Origin: Kitasatospora sp. SolWspMP-SS2h
Lineage (GTDB): Bacteria > Actinomycetota > Actinomycetes > Streptomycetales > Streptomycetaceae
DNA length: 64,000 nucleotides
Assembly: GCF_003259315.1 (NCBI RefSeq)
Contig: NZ_QLLT01000013.1
Coordinates: 62,001-126,000 of the forward strand
Direction: 5' to 3'
This document shows, in pieces, positions 33,384 to 41,884 of the stretch (positions within the stretch are counted from its first letter, which is position 1; every line of letters begins with the position of its first letter). The translations under genes were made by a program, and so were the position numbers. A model generated the notes under the pieces. The model had not been told where the DNA came from, searched no databases, and worked only from the letters and a program-made list of their open reading frames with translations.

Positions 33384-34373
33384 CTACCGCTCGCTGTCGA
33401 GCATCGCCATCTGCGCCGGGTCGTAGCGCTCGCCGCGGGCGGCGCCGGCGGGCACGGCGGCCTCGATGGCGGCGAGGTCGGCCGGGGTCAGGGTGACGTC
33501 GAGGGCGCCGAGCGCCTCGTCCAGGCGGTCGCGGCGGCGCGCGCCGATCAGCGGGACGAGTCCGTCGCCGCGGCCGAGCACCCAGGCGATGGCGAGCTGG
33601 GCGACCGTCACCCGCTTCTCCTCGGCGATCGCCCGCAGCGCCTCGACCAGGGCGAGGTTGTGGTCGAGGGCGTCGCCGCTGAAGCGCGGCAGGTGGGAGC
33701 GGAAGTCGCCGGCGGCGGCCTGCGGCTTCCAGTGGCCGCTGATCAGGCCGCGCGAGAGCACGCCGTAGGCGGTGACGGCGACGCCGAGTTCGTCGGCGGT
33801 GGGCAGGATGTCCTGCTCGATGCCGCGCGAGATCAGCGAGTACTCGATCTGGACGTCGGTGATCGGGTGGACGGCGTGGGCCCGGCGCAGCGTCTCCGCG
33901 CTCACCTCGGACAGGCCGATGTGCCGGATCCAGCCCTTCCCGACCAGTTCGGCGAGCGTGCCGACCACGTCCTCGATCGGGAACTCGGGGCTGAGCCGGG
34001 CCGGCCGGTAGACGTCGATGTGGTCCGTCCCGAGCCGCTGGAGGCTGTAGGCGACGAAGTTCCTGATCGCGGCGGGGCGCAGGTCCACCCCGTCGAAGGC
34101 GCCGTCCGGGTCGCGCAGCGCCCCGAACTTGACGCTGATCACGGCCCGCTCGCGGTCGCGTCCGCGCAGGGCCTCCTGGAGGAGCATCTCGTTGTGCCCC
34201 ATGCCGTAGAAGTCGCCGGTGTCGAGCAGCGTGACGCCCCGGTCGAGGGCGGCGTGCACGGTGGCGATGCTCTCGGCCCGGTCGGCCGGGCCGTACATGC
34301 CGGACATGCCCATCAGTCCCAGGCCGAGGCGGGAGACGGACGGGCCGGTGGTGCCGAGCGTGGTGTTCTCCAT
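33384..34373 (-). CDS. Aldo/keto reductase
   Basis: A 329-residue NADPH-dependent TIM-barrel oxidoreductase. It shows the GLGLMGMSG N-terminal signature, catalytic Asp/Tyr in LLDTGDFYGMGHNE (about 49-62) and the catalytic Lys in ISVKFG (about 82-87). The segment that usually supplies the catalytic His reads IDVYRPARLSP, so that His is replaced, as in some members of this group. The cofactor end VPLIGARRRDRLDEAL is intact. Upstream member of an operon with the TetR gene; probably detoxifies a carbonyl. Confidence 0.92.
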   Translation of the reverse strand: MENTTLGTTGPSVSRLGLGLMGMSGMYGPADRAESIATVHAALDRGVTLLDTGDFYGMGHNEMLLQEALRGRDRERAVISVKFGALRDPDGAFDGVDLRPAAIRNFVAYSLQRLGTDHIDVYRPARLSPEFPIEDVVGTLAELVGKGWIRHIGLSEVSAETLRRAHAVHPITDVQIEYSLISRGIEQDILPTADELGVAVTAYGVLSRGLISGHWKPQAAAGDFRSHLPRFSGDALDHNLALVEALRAIAEEKRVTVAQLAIAWVLGRGDGLVPLIGARRRDRLDEALGALDVTLTPADLAAIEAAVPAGAARGERYDPAQMAMLDSER

Positions 34374-34394
34374 GGCTCCACCGTACGCGCGCCG

Positions 34395-34418
34395 CTGACA
34401 GATTTCAAAAACTGTCAG
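34395..34418. promoter_or_regulatory. TetR operator-like palindrome upstream of the reductase
   Basis: CTGACAG (34395-34401) and CTGTCAG (34412-34418) are exact inverted copies; the AT-rich centre adds TTT/AAA pairing, giving a 24-bp symmetric site. A third CTGTC follows at about 34436. It lies 22 bp upstream of the reductase ATG, inside its promoter. Confidence 0.65.
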
Positions 34419-34543
34419 TCCAATTCTGTCGGGACGGGGTGGTGCGTCCGCAGCGACAGCGGCAGCGCGCGACCGAGCCCCCGGCCGGGATCCGGTCGGG
34501 GGCTCGGTCGGAGGTGCGGTCGCAGACGCTGCCGCTGGCGCGG

Positions 34544-35611
34544 TCAGATCGCGAGGAGCTGCTGGAGCAGGTCGCGGTACTCGCGCAGCGAGAGGCGCAG
34601 GTCCTCGGTGCGCGAGGAGTCGTCCGCCGCGCCCCGGCGCTCGCCGTCCTTGTCGCCGTCGGCGTGCCACGCGTCGCGCAGCGCGGTGCGGCGCTCGCGC
34701 AGGCCCTCGGTCAGCCGCTGCACCGTCTCTTCCAGCGCCTTGTCCGCCTCCTGCACGGCCTGGCGCGGGTCGTCCACGAAGGTGCCTATCGCGTGGTCCA
34801 TCCGCTGCGTCAGCTGCGAGGTGAGGTCCGACGGAATGAGCGGCTGGTGGGTGCCGGAGCCGTCCGCCGTGCGCGGCTGCCCGGCGGCGGAACGGGTGCG
34901 GTCGCGGTCCTCGTCCTTCGCCACCGCGCCGGAGGTGGCGACCGCACCGGTGGACTCCACGCCGGTGGCGGCGGCCCGGACGCGGTCACGGTCCTCGTCC
35001 TTCGCCACCGCGCCGGAGGTGGCGACCGCACCGGTGGACTCCACGCCGGTGGCGGCGGCCCGGACGCGGTCACGGTCCTCGTCCTTCGCCACCGCGCCGG
35101 AGGTGGCGACCGCACCGGTGGACTCCACGCCGGTGGCGGCGGCCCGGACGCGGTCACGGTCCTCGTCCTTCGCCGTCGCGCCGGAGGTGGCGACCGCACC
35201 GGTGGTGGCGCCCGCAGCGGTGGTGGCGGCGGTGCCGCCCGCCGGCGCGGGGCGCTGGGCGGTGCCGGTCACGGGCCGGGTGTCACCGGTGGCGCGCGGC
35301 GTCTCGTCGGTCGTCACGAACCGGCCCGGGGCGCCGTTGCGCGGGACGAGGTGCGGGTCGGTCGCGTCGGCCGTCTCGCGCCGCACCTCCTCCGCCTGCC
35401 CGTCCTGCTCCGGCCGCCCCGCCTGCTCCAGCCGCTCCGGTCGGCCGGCGGCGTCGCGGTTGCGGTCGGCGTCGCGGTTGCGGTCGGCGTCGCGGTTGCG
35501 GTCGGCGGGGGTGCGGGTGCCGTCCTGAGCGGTGCCGGTGCCGGTGCCGGTGCCGGTGTCGGCATCGGTGTCGAGGGCATCGGTGCGTCGGCCGTGGTCG
35601 CTGATGGTCAT
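34544..35611 (-). CDS. Repeat-rich hydrophilic protein with conserved C-terminal helix domain
   Basis: A 355-residue, highly charged protein without signal or membrane segment. Residues 1-130 are low-complexity (three DADRNR repeats, Thr/Gly runs). Residues about 135-235 are near-identical 28-residue repeats (GAVAKDEDRDRVR...). The C-terminal 110 residues form predicted helices with MDHAIGTFVDDPRQAVQEADKALEETV. That FVDDPRQA..eAda.l motif recurs in the gene upstream, so the two are relatives in one operon (62-bp gap). Function unknown; it looks like a stress or desiccation-type protein. Confidence 0.75.
   Translation of the reverse strand: MTISDHGRRTDALDTDADTGTGTGTGTAQDGTRTPADRNRDADRNRDADRNRDAAGRPERLEQAGRPEQDGQAEEVRRETADATDPHLVPRNGAPGRFVTTDETPRATGDTRPVTGTAQRPAPAGGTAATTAAGATTGAVATSGATAKDEDRDRVRAAATGVESTGAVATSGAVAKDEDRDRVRAAATGVESTGAVATSGAVAKDEDRDRVRAAATGVESTGAVATSGAVAKDEDRDRTRSAAGQPRTADGSGTHQPLIPSDLTSQLTQRMDHAIGTFVDDPRQAVQEADKALEETVQRLTEGLRERRTALRDAWHADGDKDGERRGAADDSSRTEDLRLSLREYRDLLQQLLAI
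34908..35205. repeat. 84-bp tandem repeat array inside a coding gene
   Basis: Copies begin at 34908, 34992, 35076 and 35160 (last partial). The period is exactly 84 bp (28 codons), and the central copies are almost identical at DNA level, suggesting recent expansion or ongoing homogenisation. Confidence 0.9.
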
Positions 35612-35673
35612 GCGGTCCTCCTCGGGAAACGGTGGAGCGACGGTGTCGTCGTGGCGGGGGTCCGGGCCCGCGT

Positions 35674-36312
35674 TCACGCGTGGTGCTCGCGCTGCGTCGG
35701 CACCTGCCGCGGGCGGCGGGCGGTCGGCATGCGGTCCTTGGTGGTGGTGTGGGCCGCGGCGCGCTCCGGCTCGCCGTCCGGGCCGATCAGCGCGAGGAAC
35801 AGGTCCCGGGCCCGGACCAGGGCCGCGCGCTGCTCCTCGGTGTTCTTGGCCCGCCCGGCGGTGTCCGGCCGGGAGATCGCGTGCAGCACCCGGTAGGACT
35901 CGACGTGCTCGCCGTGGTCGACCGAGATGGTGTCGATCTGCGCGTCCACGTCGGAGTCGGGGTAGCCGCGCTCGCGGGCCACCCGGGCCAGCAGTGCCTC
36001 CGCGTCGGCCAGTGCCTGCCGGGGGTCGTCGACGAAACGCGTCTTGACCTGCGCCCACTGCTGCTCGGCCCGGGCGCGCTCGGCGCTGCTCAGCGGGGTG
36101 AGCGTCAGTTCCCGGTGGCGTTCGACGCGCTGGGCGAGCTCACGCTCGGCCGCGGTGGTGTCGCCGTTGTGGCGGGCGACGGTGCGCTCGTACTCGGGCC
36201 CGAACTGGCGGCTCAGGCTCGGGTGCTGCTGGCGACGGCGGAGGGCGAACGCACCGAGCGCCGCCACCGCCACGACGATCACGACGATCGCCACGATCAG
36301 ACCGCTGGACAT
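35674..36312 (-). CDS. Single-pass membrane protein related to the downstream repeat protein
   Basis: A 212-residue protein. Residues 5-25 form an N-terminal transmembrane helix (LIVAIVVIVVAVAALGAFAL) followed by basic residues, so the rest is probably cytoplasmic. The soluble part includes FGPEYERTVARHNGD, then QWAQVKTRFVDDPRQALADAEALLARVARERGYP, then a charged tail. The FVDDPRQA helix matches the C-terminal domain of the downstream gene, which points to a shared binding or assembly role. I recognise it as a common streptomycete orphan family, without known function. Confidence 0.78.
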   Translation of the reverse strand: MSSGLIVAIVVIVVAVAALGAFALRRRQQHPSLSRQFGPEYERTVARHNGDTTAAERELAQRVERHRELTLTPLSSAERARAEQQWAQVKTRFVDDPRQALADAEALLARVARERGYPDSDVDAQIDTISVDHGEHVESYRVLHAISRPDTAGRAKNTEEQRAALVRARDLFLALIGPDGEPERAAAHTTTKDRMPTARRPRQVPTQREHHA

Positions 36313-36409
36313 GCTCTGCCTCCTGACGCGGGGGCCGCTCGGGCCGCCCTGTTCGGTTCGCTCGCGGTGTCGGGTGACCCGTATCACGCTCCCCAAACAC
36401 CGCAGCTCC

Positions 36410-36426
36410 CCTGACGGCCCGTCAGG
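36410..36426. promoter_or_regulatory. 17-bp palindrome in the divergent gap 36313-36550
   Basis: CCTGACGG-C-CCGTCAGG is fully symmetric and lies midway between the divergent starts at 36312 and 36551. A smaller CGGGT-G-ACCCG palindrome is at 36371-36381. Either could be an operator; no regulator gene is adjacent. Confidence 0.4.
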
Positions 36427-36550
36427 AAGTTCCCGCGTCCGCCGCCCCGCCCCTCCGGCGCGGGATGTCACACCCGGCGCCCCGTCCGACTCTGGGGTTC
36501 GGACGGCGGGGCAGCGGCCCCGCCGACGGAACGCGACGAGGAGCGGACAC

Positions 36551-37387
36551 ATGATCATGGTGACGGGCGCGACCGGAACGGTCGGACGCGAGGTGGTGCG
36601 GCTGCTGGCCGCCCGGGGCGTCGAGGTGGCCGCCGTGACCCGCGATCCGGCGGCGCGGTTCCCCGACGGGGTCCGGCGGGTGGTGGGCGACCCGTCCCGG
36701 CCCGGGTCGCTGGCGGGGTCGCTGGACGGGGTGGCGGCGCTGCTGCTGAGCCCGCGGGCCGTCGGCGGGGCGGCGGCCGAGCTGCTGGCGCTGGCGGCGG
36801 AGCGCGGGGTGCGGCGGGTGGTGGTGCTGTCGGCGGTGACCGTGGAGTACGGCGGCGGGTACCGCCGTTTCGCCGCGGAGTTCGAACGGGTCGAGGCGGC
36901 GGCCCGGGCCTCCGACCTGACCTGGACGTTCCTGCGCTGCGCCGACTTCGCCGCCAACACGCTCGCCTGGGCCCCGCAGATCCGGGCCACCGGCGCCGCG
37001 CGCGGCGTGCACGGCGCGGCCGCCACCTCCCCCGTCCACGAACGGGACGTCGCCGAGGCCGCCGTCCTGGCCCTGCGGGAGGACGGCCACGCGGGCCGGG
37101 CGTACGCCCTCACCGGCCCCCGGTCCCTCACCCAGTACGACCGGGCCCGCCTGCTGGGCGAGGTGCTCGGCCGGGAGGTCACCTTCGAGGAGGTCCCCCC
37201 GGAGGTGCTGCGCCGCTCGCTGCTCGCCCAGGGCCTGCCCGCCGACGTCCCCGACCGCCTGATCGGCTACGCCGCCGCCTGCCTGGCCGCCCCGGGCCCC
37301 ACCACCGACACCCTCCCCCGCCTCCTCTCCCGCCCGGCCCGCACCTTCACCACCTGGGCCGCCGACCACGCCCCCGCCTTCACCTGA
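36551..37387 (+). CDS. NmrA/NAD(P)H-binding SDR-like protein
   Basis: A 278-residue atypical short-chain dehydrogenase with the dinucleotide-binding motif VTGATGTVGREVVRLL at the start. The catalytic Tyr-x3-Lys is absent, as expected for NmrA-type redox sensors or quinone reductases. TWTFLRCADFAANTLAW and the ALTGPRSLTQYDRARLLGEVLGREVTFEEV segment are typical. The ATG follows a GAGGAG. Single-gene unit; a second member of the same family is at 61777. Confidence 0.88.
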   Translation: MIMVTGATGTVGREVVRLLAARGVEVAAVTRDPAARFPDGVRRVVGDPSRPGSLAGSLDGVAALLLSPRAVGGAAAELLALAAERGVRRVVVLSAVTVEYGGGYRRFAAEFERVEAAARASDLTWTFLRCADFAANTLAWAPQIRATGAARGVHGAAATSPVHERDVAEAAVLALREDGHAGRAYALTGPRSLTQYDRARLLGEVLGREVTFEEVPPEVLRRSLLAQGLPADVPDRLIGYAAACLAAPGPTTDTLPRLLSRPARTFTTWAADHAPAFT

Positions 37388-37419
37388 CCGCCCGGCCCGG
37401 CCCCTCCTCCGGGTCGGGA

Positions 37420-38307
37420 TCAGGTCAGGCCGATCCGGCCCGCGGTCTCCTCGACGTGCTTCAGGTGCTCGGGGGCCCGCTCCCCCAGCGCGGTGACGAG
37501 ACCGGCGACGACGGTCTCCACCACGGCGAGGGTCGGCACCAGGCTGTCGTACGGGGACGGTGCTCCGACCTGGCTGGAGAGGACGACCTCGGCCTGGGTG
37601 CTGACGGGCGACAGCCAGGCGTCGGTGAACAGGACGACGCGTCCTCCGGCTTCGCGGACGAGTTCGGCGAGGGTGACCTTGTCCGTCTCGTAGCGGCGGT
37701 AGTCGAAGACGACCAGCACGTCGCGGCGGCCGAGCGCGGCCAGCAGCGCCGTCCGCTCGACCGGCCGGTCGGGGAGGAAGCGCACGTCGTCGCGGAGCTG
37801 CATCAGGTGCAGGCCGAGGTACTGGGCGAGCAGGTGGGTGAAGCGCCCGCCGGCCAGGGTGACGCGGCGTTTGGGGTCGGCGAGCAGTTGCACGGCCCGT
37901 TCCAGCTCGTGCGGGCTGACTTCGGCCAGGGTGCGGTCGACGGCCGCGGTGAACACCTCGCGGCCGTGTGCGAGCAGACCCGCCGTGCCCGGCTGCGGGG
38001 GGCGCCCGCCGTCCTCGCCCGTGCCGCCGTGGCGCGCGGTGCTGTAGAGGGTCAGCGGCGACGCCTGGCGTTCGTCGAGTTCGGTGCGCAGTGCGGCCTG
38101 GAAGTCGGGGAAGCCTCGGTAGCCGAGCCGGTTGACGAACCGGATCACGGTGGGGGCGCTGACGTCGGCGCGCTCGGCGAGGGTGGCGACCGTCTCGAAG
38201 CCGGCGGCCGGCCACCCGGCGAGCAGGACGCGCCCGACCTTCCGCTCGGCGGGGCTGCAGTCGCCGAGGCGCTGGCGGATGTCCTCGGCGAGCGTGACGG
38301 GTGCCAT
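37420..38307 (-). CDS. MurR/RpiR-family regulator of the cyanophycin locus
   Basis: A 295-residue regulator: N-terminal RpiR HTH (about 1-77, with FETVATLAERADVSAPTVIRFVNRLGYRGFPDFQ) and a C-terminal SIS domain (about 125-270, VTLAGGRFTHLLAQYLGLHL and LVVFDYRRYETDKVTLAELV). SIS domains normally bind phosphosugars, but in this context the ligand may be an amino acid or dipeptide-derived signal. It is the last gene of the minus-strand run that includes a cyanophycinase, a peptidase and an ABC importer, and is the only regulator in that locus. Confidence 0.9.
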   Translation of the reverse strand: MAPVTLAEDIRQRLGDCSPAERKVGRVLLAGWPAAGFETVATLAERADVSAPTVIRFVNRLGYRGFPDFQAALRTELDERQASPLTLYSTARHGGTGEDGGRPPQPGTAGLLAHGREVFTAAVDRTLAEVSPHELERAVQLLADPKRRVTLAGGRFTHLLAQYLGLHLMQLRDDVRFLPDRPVERTALLAALGRRDVLVVFDYRRYETDKVTLAELVREAGGRVVLFTDAWLSPVSTQAEVVLSSQVGAPSPYDSLVPTLAVVETVVAGLVTALGERAPEHLKHVEETAGRIGLT

Positions 38308-38421
38308 GGCGCGGTTCCTTTCCCGGGCGTCGGCGGGGTGGACGGTCCGGAGCTGTGGTGGTCCGCAGCCTAGCGAAGGGCCGGGCTGCGGAGATCTTGT
38401 TCGGGGATGTTCGTCGCCCGG

Positions 38422-39738
38422 CTACCCGGCGGTGGGCGCGATCGCCAGGTCGAGGTCGGTGAACGAGGCGGCGGTGGCGCCGTCGAGCGTCCAGGCCCGG
38501 GTGTCGGGTCGGCGCTGGAGGGTGACGGTGAAGGCGGGGCCGCTCTCGTAGGTGGTGGCGGTGGCGGTGCGCCGGGTGCGCTGGGCGGTGAGGGCCCGGG
38601 CGGTGCCGGAGAGCGAGTAGGGGGTGCCGTCGGGGTCGTCGATCGAGTGGAACGCGTCGTGGTTGGCGGGGACGGGGGCGGTGTCGGCGGGCTTGAGGCG
38701 GTCCTTGGCGGGGGCGGGCCGCACGGTCCAGGTGCGCGGGGCGTACCGGTCGCCGCCGGTGAGGTAGCTGTAGCGGACGCCGTCGACGCTCCAGCGGCCG
38801 CCGGTCGTGCGGGCGTGGGCGTGGCGCAGGTCGAGGACGGTGACGCCGTGGGTGCCGAGCACCCGGAGGGTCTCGTCGCGGGTGCCGGCGTGCTCGACCT
38901 CGATCGCGGTGTCCTCGTCCAGGGCGAACACCCGGTCGTGGCCGGTGTCGGCGGCCAGCCGGACGGCGCGGCCCTCGCGGCCGTAGGTGCCGGTGTGGGT
39001 GTCGAGCAGGCCCGCGTCGAAGAAGCCGAAGCCGCCGCGCGGGAGGTAGCCGAGCTTGGTGGCGTCGTCGAAGTAGCCGGGGGCGCTGCCGTCGCGCAGG
39101 GCCTGGTAGCTGTCGCCGCCGGTGACCATGTCCGGTCCGGAGGCGATCTGGGCGCCGGCGCTGGAGCCGGCCACCACGGCGCCGTCGGCGAGCTTGGCGC
39201 GGATCGCGGCCAGCACCTTGGAGTCGGTGTGGGCGTCGCCGTGCAGCAGGGTGGTGACGTAGCGGTACTGGTCGCCGCCGCCGAAGAAGAAGCCGGTCAT
39301 CGACTGGACCTGGGCGACCACGGCGTCCGAGTCGGCGGCGTCGACGTGGTCGAGGTCGACCGGGATCCACTGGGCGTCGGCCGCGCCGTGGTGGCGCAGC
39401 AGGTCGGCGTAGTAGGCGCCGTTGCAGGCCGAGTTGGAGCACTTGGCGGGGTCGGCGGCGTCGGGGTCCTGGCTCTCGGGGACGGAGGCGGCGGTGAGGA
39501 CGCCGATCCGGGCCTTCCCGGCGCCGCCGGCCTTGGCGATGACCTCCTGGTAGATCTCGGCGTTGTCGTCCTTGAGCCCGCCGCCGACCAGGATCAGCGT
39601 GCCGCCGGGGCGGTGCCCGCCGGGGTGGGCGGGGGCCGGGGCGGCGAGGGCGGACGGGGCGGCCGCGGCGACGGTGGCGAGGGCCGCGGCGAGGACGAGG
39701 GCGGCCCGGCGGGGGCGGGCGGGGAGGTGGCGGTTCAT
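38422..39738 (-). CDS. Secreted cyanophycinase (copy 1, peptidase S51)
   Basis: A 438-residue exported serine hydrolase that should release beta-Asp-Arg dipeptides from cyanophycin. Signal peptide 1-32 (ALVLAAALATVAAAAPSALA). Family landmarks: GTLILVGGG, GFFFGGGDQYRYV, the nucleophile Ser193 in AGSSAGAQ, LLDTHTGTYGREGR with the catalytic His, and ALDEDTA with the acid. The usual HFxxRGR segment, present in copy 2, is HTGTYGR here, so specificity may differ. The extra 150-residue C-terminus (WSVDGVRYSYLTGGDRY) is shared with copy 2. A strong hairpin precedes it. Confidence 0.9.
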   Translation of the reverse strand: MNRHLPARPRRAALVLAAALATVAAAAPSALAAPAPAHPGGHRPGGTLILVGGGLKDDNAEIYQEVIAKAGGAGKARIGVLTAASVPESQDPDAADPAKCSNSACNGAYYADLLRHHGAADAQWIPVDLDHVDAADSDAVVAQVQSMTGFFFGGGDQYRYVTTLLHGDAHTDSKVLAAIRAKLADGAVVAGSSAGAQIASGPDMVTGGDSYQALRDGSAPGYFDDATKLGYLPRGGFGFFDAGLLDTHTGTYGREGRAVRLAADTGHDRVFALDEDTAIEVEHAGTRDETLRVLGTHGVTVLDLRHAHARTTGGRWSVDGVRYSYLTGGDRYAPRTWTVRPAPAKDRLKPADTAPVPANHDAFHSIDDPDGTPYSLSGTARALTAQRTRRTATATTYESGPAFTVTLQRRPDTRAWTLDGATAASFTDLDLAIAPTAG

Positions 39739-39780
39739 CCGTGGTCTCCAGGTGCGATCGGGCCGGTGCGTGCGGGGGTG

Positions 39781-39827
39781 CGGCGGGCCCGGACCGGCAC
39801 CCGGCGGTGTCCGGTGCGGGCCCGCCG
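39781..39827 (-). terminator. Intra-operon hairpin between peptidase and cyanophycinase genes
   Basis: CGGCGGGCCCG (39781-39791) and CGGGCCCGCCG (39817-39827) form an 11-bp stem, extended by ACCGG/CCGGT (39793-39797, 39811-39815) after one mismatch. It lies in the 166-bp gap within the minus-strand run. It may terminate or attenuate the importer/peptidase transcript, giving cyanophycinase 1 and the regulator their own promoter. Confidence 0.6.
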
Positions 39828-39904
39828 GGGGTGGGAGCGGCGGTTCGCGGGTGCCCGGGCGGAGCCGGGCCGTTCGGTGGTGCGAGGGGGACGGAGGTGC
39901 GGGC

Positions 39905-41119
39905 TCAGGCCCGCCGGAGGCGTTCGACCAGGCTGGCCAGCAGGGCGATCCGGGTCGGCACGCTGGCGGTGTCGAGCCACTCCTCGGGGGTGTGGTCGGC
40001 GCCGCCGACGGGGCCGAGGCCGTCGAGGGTGGGGACGCCGAGGCCGGAGGTGAGGTTGGCGTCGCCGACGCCGCCGGTGGCGGCGCCGCCCACGGTGAGG
40101 CCGAGGTCGGCGGCGGCGCTCCGGGCCAGGGCGAGGACGGCGCGGGTCGCGGGGCCGAACTCCATCGGCGGGCAGAGGTCGAGCTGGTCGACCCGGGCGG
40201 TGGTGCCGGGGACGGCGGTGCGGCTCGCGGTGTCGTGGATCGCGTCGAGGGCGGTGCGCAGGGCGGCGCTGGTGGCGGCCCTGACCTCGACCTGGAGTTC
40301 GGCCTCGGGGCAGACGATGTTCGGCCGTGTGCCGGCCCGGACGACGCCGACGTTCAGGGTGACGCCCGGCCAGGTGTCGTTGAGGGCCTGGAGGGCGACC
40401 ACCAGGTGGGCGGCGGCGAGGGCGGCGTTGGCGCCGCGTTCGGGTTCGATGCCGGCGTGCGCGGCCCGTCCGGTGACGGTGACGAGCAGGTCGGCGACGC
40501 CCTTGCGCTGGACGACCAGGTCGCCGTTCTCCCGGGCGCACTCCAGGCCGAGCGCGAAGTCCGCGTCGCGGCAGAGCAGTTCGGTCACCGGGCGGCTGGC
40601 GGGCGAGCCGACCTCCTCGTCGGGGGTGGCGATGAGGACAAGTTCGGCGAAGGCGGTCCGCCGGTGGCGGACCAGCAGTTCGGCGGCGGTGACGCCGGCC
40701 AGCAGGCCGCCCTTGTCGTCGCTGACTCCCGGCCCGTACGCCCGGGTTCCGACGGCGCGGAACGGCCGGGCGGCGGCGGTGCCGTCCTCGAAGACGGTGT
40801 CCATGTGGCCGATCAGGACGATCCGGGCCCCGCCCTCCTCGGGCCGCAGGGTGCCGGGCAGCCGGGCCACCAGGACGTCGCCGAAGGCGCGGCCCTCGAC
40901 GGGGTCGACGGCGAGGCGCTCGGTGCTGAACCCGATGCCGTGCAGCCGGTGCCGGAGCCAGTCCGCGACCCGGTTGACCCCGTCCCGGTGGTGGCTGCCG
41001 GAGTCGATGGTGACCAGGTCGGCCAGGTCGGCGAGGTAGCCGGGCAGGGCGGCCCGGGCGGCGTCCAGCAGCGCCGCGGCGCGCGGTTCGGGGACGGCCC
41101 GGGTGGGGGCGGCGCTCAC
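39905..41119 (-). CDS. M20-family metallopeptidase (candidate cyanophycin-dipeptide hydrolase)
   Basis: A 404-residue cytoplasmic zinc peptidase of the M20 (carboxypeptidase G2-like) family: first metal His/Asp in VLIGHMDTVF, bridging Asp in GPGVSDDKGG, catalytic and ligand Glu in ATPDEEVGS, a lid domain with GRAAHAGIEPERGANAA, and a last His near GGADHTPEEW. It overlaps the ABC ATPase gene by 4 bp, so it is expressed with the importer. Beside cyanophycinases, the best guess is cleavage of imported beta-Asp-Arg; I recall an M20-type enzyme (CphZ) described for this step. The alternative is another dipeptide or acyl-amino acid. Confidence 0.88.
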   Translation of the reverse strand: MSAAPTRAVPEPRAAALLDAARAALPGYLADLADLVTIDSGSHHRDGVNRVADWLRHRLHGIGFSTERLAVDPVEGRAFGDVLVARLPGTLRPEEGGARIVLIGHMDTVFEDGTAAARPFRAVGTRAYGPGVSDDKGGLLAGVTAAELLVRHRRTAFAELVLIATPDEEVGSPASRPVTELLCRDADFALGLECARENGDLVVQRKGVADLLVTVTGRAAHAGIEPERGANAALAAAHLVVALQALNDTWPGVTLNVGVVRAGTRPNIVCPEAELQVEVRAATSAALRTALDAIHDTASRTAVPGTTARVDQLDLCPPMEFGPATRAVLALARSAAADLGLTVGGAATGGVGDANLTSGLGVPTLDGLGPVGGADHTPEEWLDTASVPTRIALLASLVERLRRA

Positions 41120-41880
41120 AGGACCTTGGACAGGAAGGCGCGGGTGCGCTCCTGCTCCGGTTCGACCAGCACGGTGCGGGGGTGTCCGGCCTCGACGACC
41201 ACGCCTTCGTCCATGAAGACGGCGGTGTCGCCGACCTCGCGGGCGAAGCCGATCTCGTGGGTGACCACGACCATCGTCATGCCGTCGGCGGCCAGGTCGC
41301 GCATCACGTCCAGGACGTCGCCGACGAGTTCGGGGTCGAGGGCGGAGGTCGGCTCGTCGAAGAGCATCAGCTTGGGCTTCATGGCCAGCGCGCGGGCGAT
41401 CGCGACCCGCTGCTGCTGGCCGCCGGAGAGCTGGGCGGGGTAGTGGTCGGCGCGGTCGGCGAGGCCGACCCGGTCCAGCAGCCGCAGCGCCTCGGCGCGG
41501 GCGTCGGCGCGGTTGACGCCGGCGACCCGGACCGGCGCCTCGGTGACGTTCTCCAGCGCGGTCAGGTGCGGGAAGAGGTTGAAGCGCTGGAAGACCATGC
41601 CGATCTCGCGGCGGCGCTCGGCGACCTCGGCCTCGCGCAGCTCGTGCAGCCGGTTGCCGGACTGCCGGTAGCCGACCAGGTCGCCGTCGACGGTCAGGCG
41701 TCCGCCGTCGACCTTCTCCAGGTGGTTGATGCAGCGCAGGAAGGTGGACTTGCCGGAGCCGGACGGGCCGAGCAGGCAGCAGACCTGTCCGCGCTCCACG
41801 GTCAGGTCGATGCCCTTGAGGACGTCCAGCCTGCCGAAGTGCTTGCGCACGCCCTCGGCGTGCACCATGGGCCGGGCCAT
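41116..41880 (-). CDS. Polar amino-acid ABC transporter ATP-binding protein
   Basis: A 254-residue ATPase of the HisP/GlnQ type. All motifs are intact: Walker A GPSGSGKST (about 37-45), Q-loop GMVFQRFNLFPH, signature LSGGQQQR, Walker B LMLFDEPTSALDPE, and switch VTHEIGFA. It energises the permease encoded 4 bp upstream. Its gene order with permease and binding protein makes a complete importer; the cyanophycinase context suggests beta-Asp-Arg, Asp or Arg as cargo. Confidence 0.95.
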   Translation of the reverse strand: MARPMVHAEGVRKHFGRLDVLKGIDLTVERGQVCCLLGPSGSGKSTFLRCINHLEKVDGGRLTVDGDLVGYRQSGNRLHELREAEVAERRREIGMVFQRFNLFPHLTALENVTEAPVRVAGVNRADARAEALRLLDRVGLADRADHYPAQLSGGQQQRVAIARALAMKPKLMLFDEPTSALDPELVGDVLDVMRDLAADGMTMVVVTHEIGFAREVGDTAVFMDEGVVVEAGHPRTVLVEPEQERTRAFLSKVL

Positions 41881-41884
41881 CGGT

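Noticed and set aside
34908..35205. CRISPR-like repeat array
   Set aside because: Repeats are contiguous 84-bp in-frame coding units without variable spacers.
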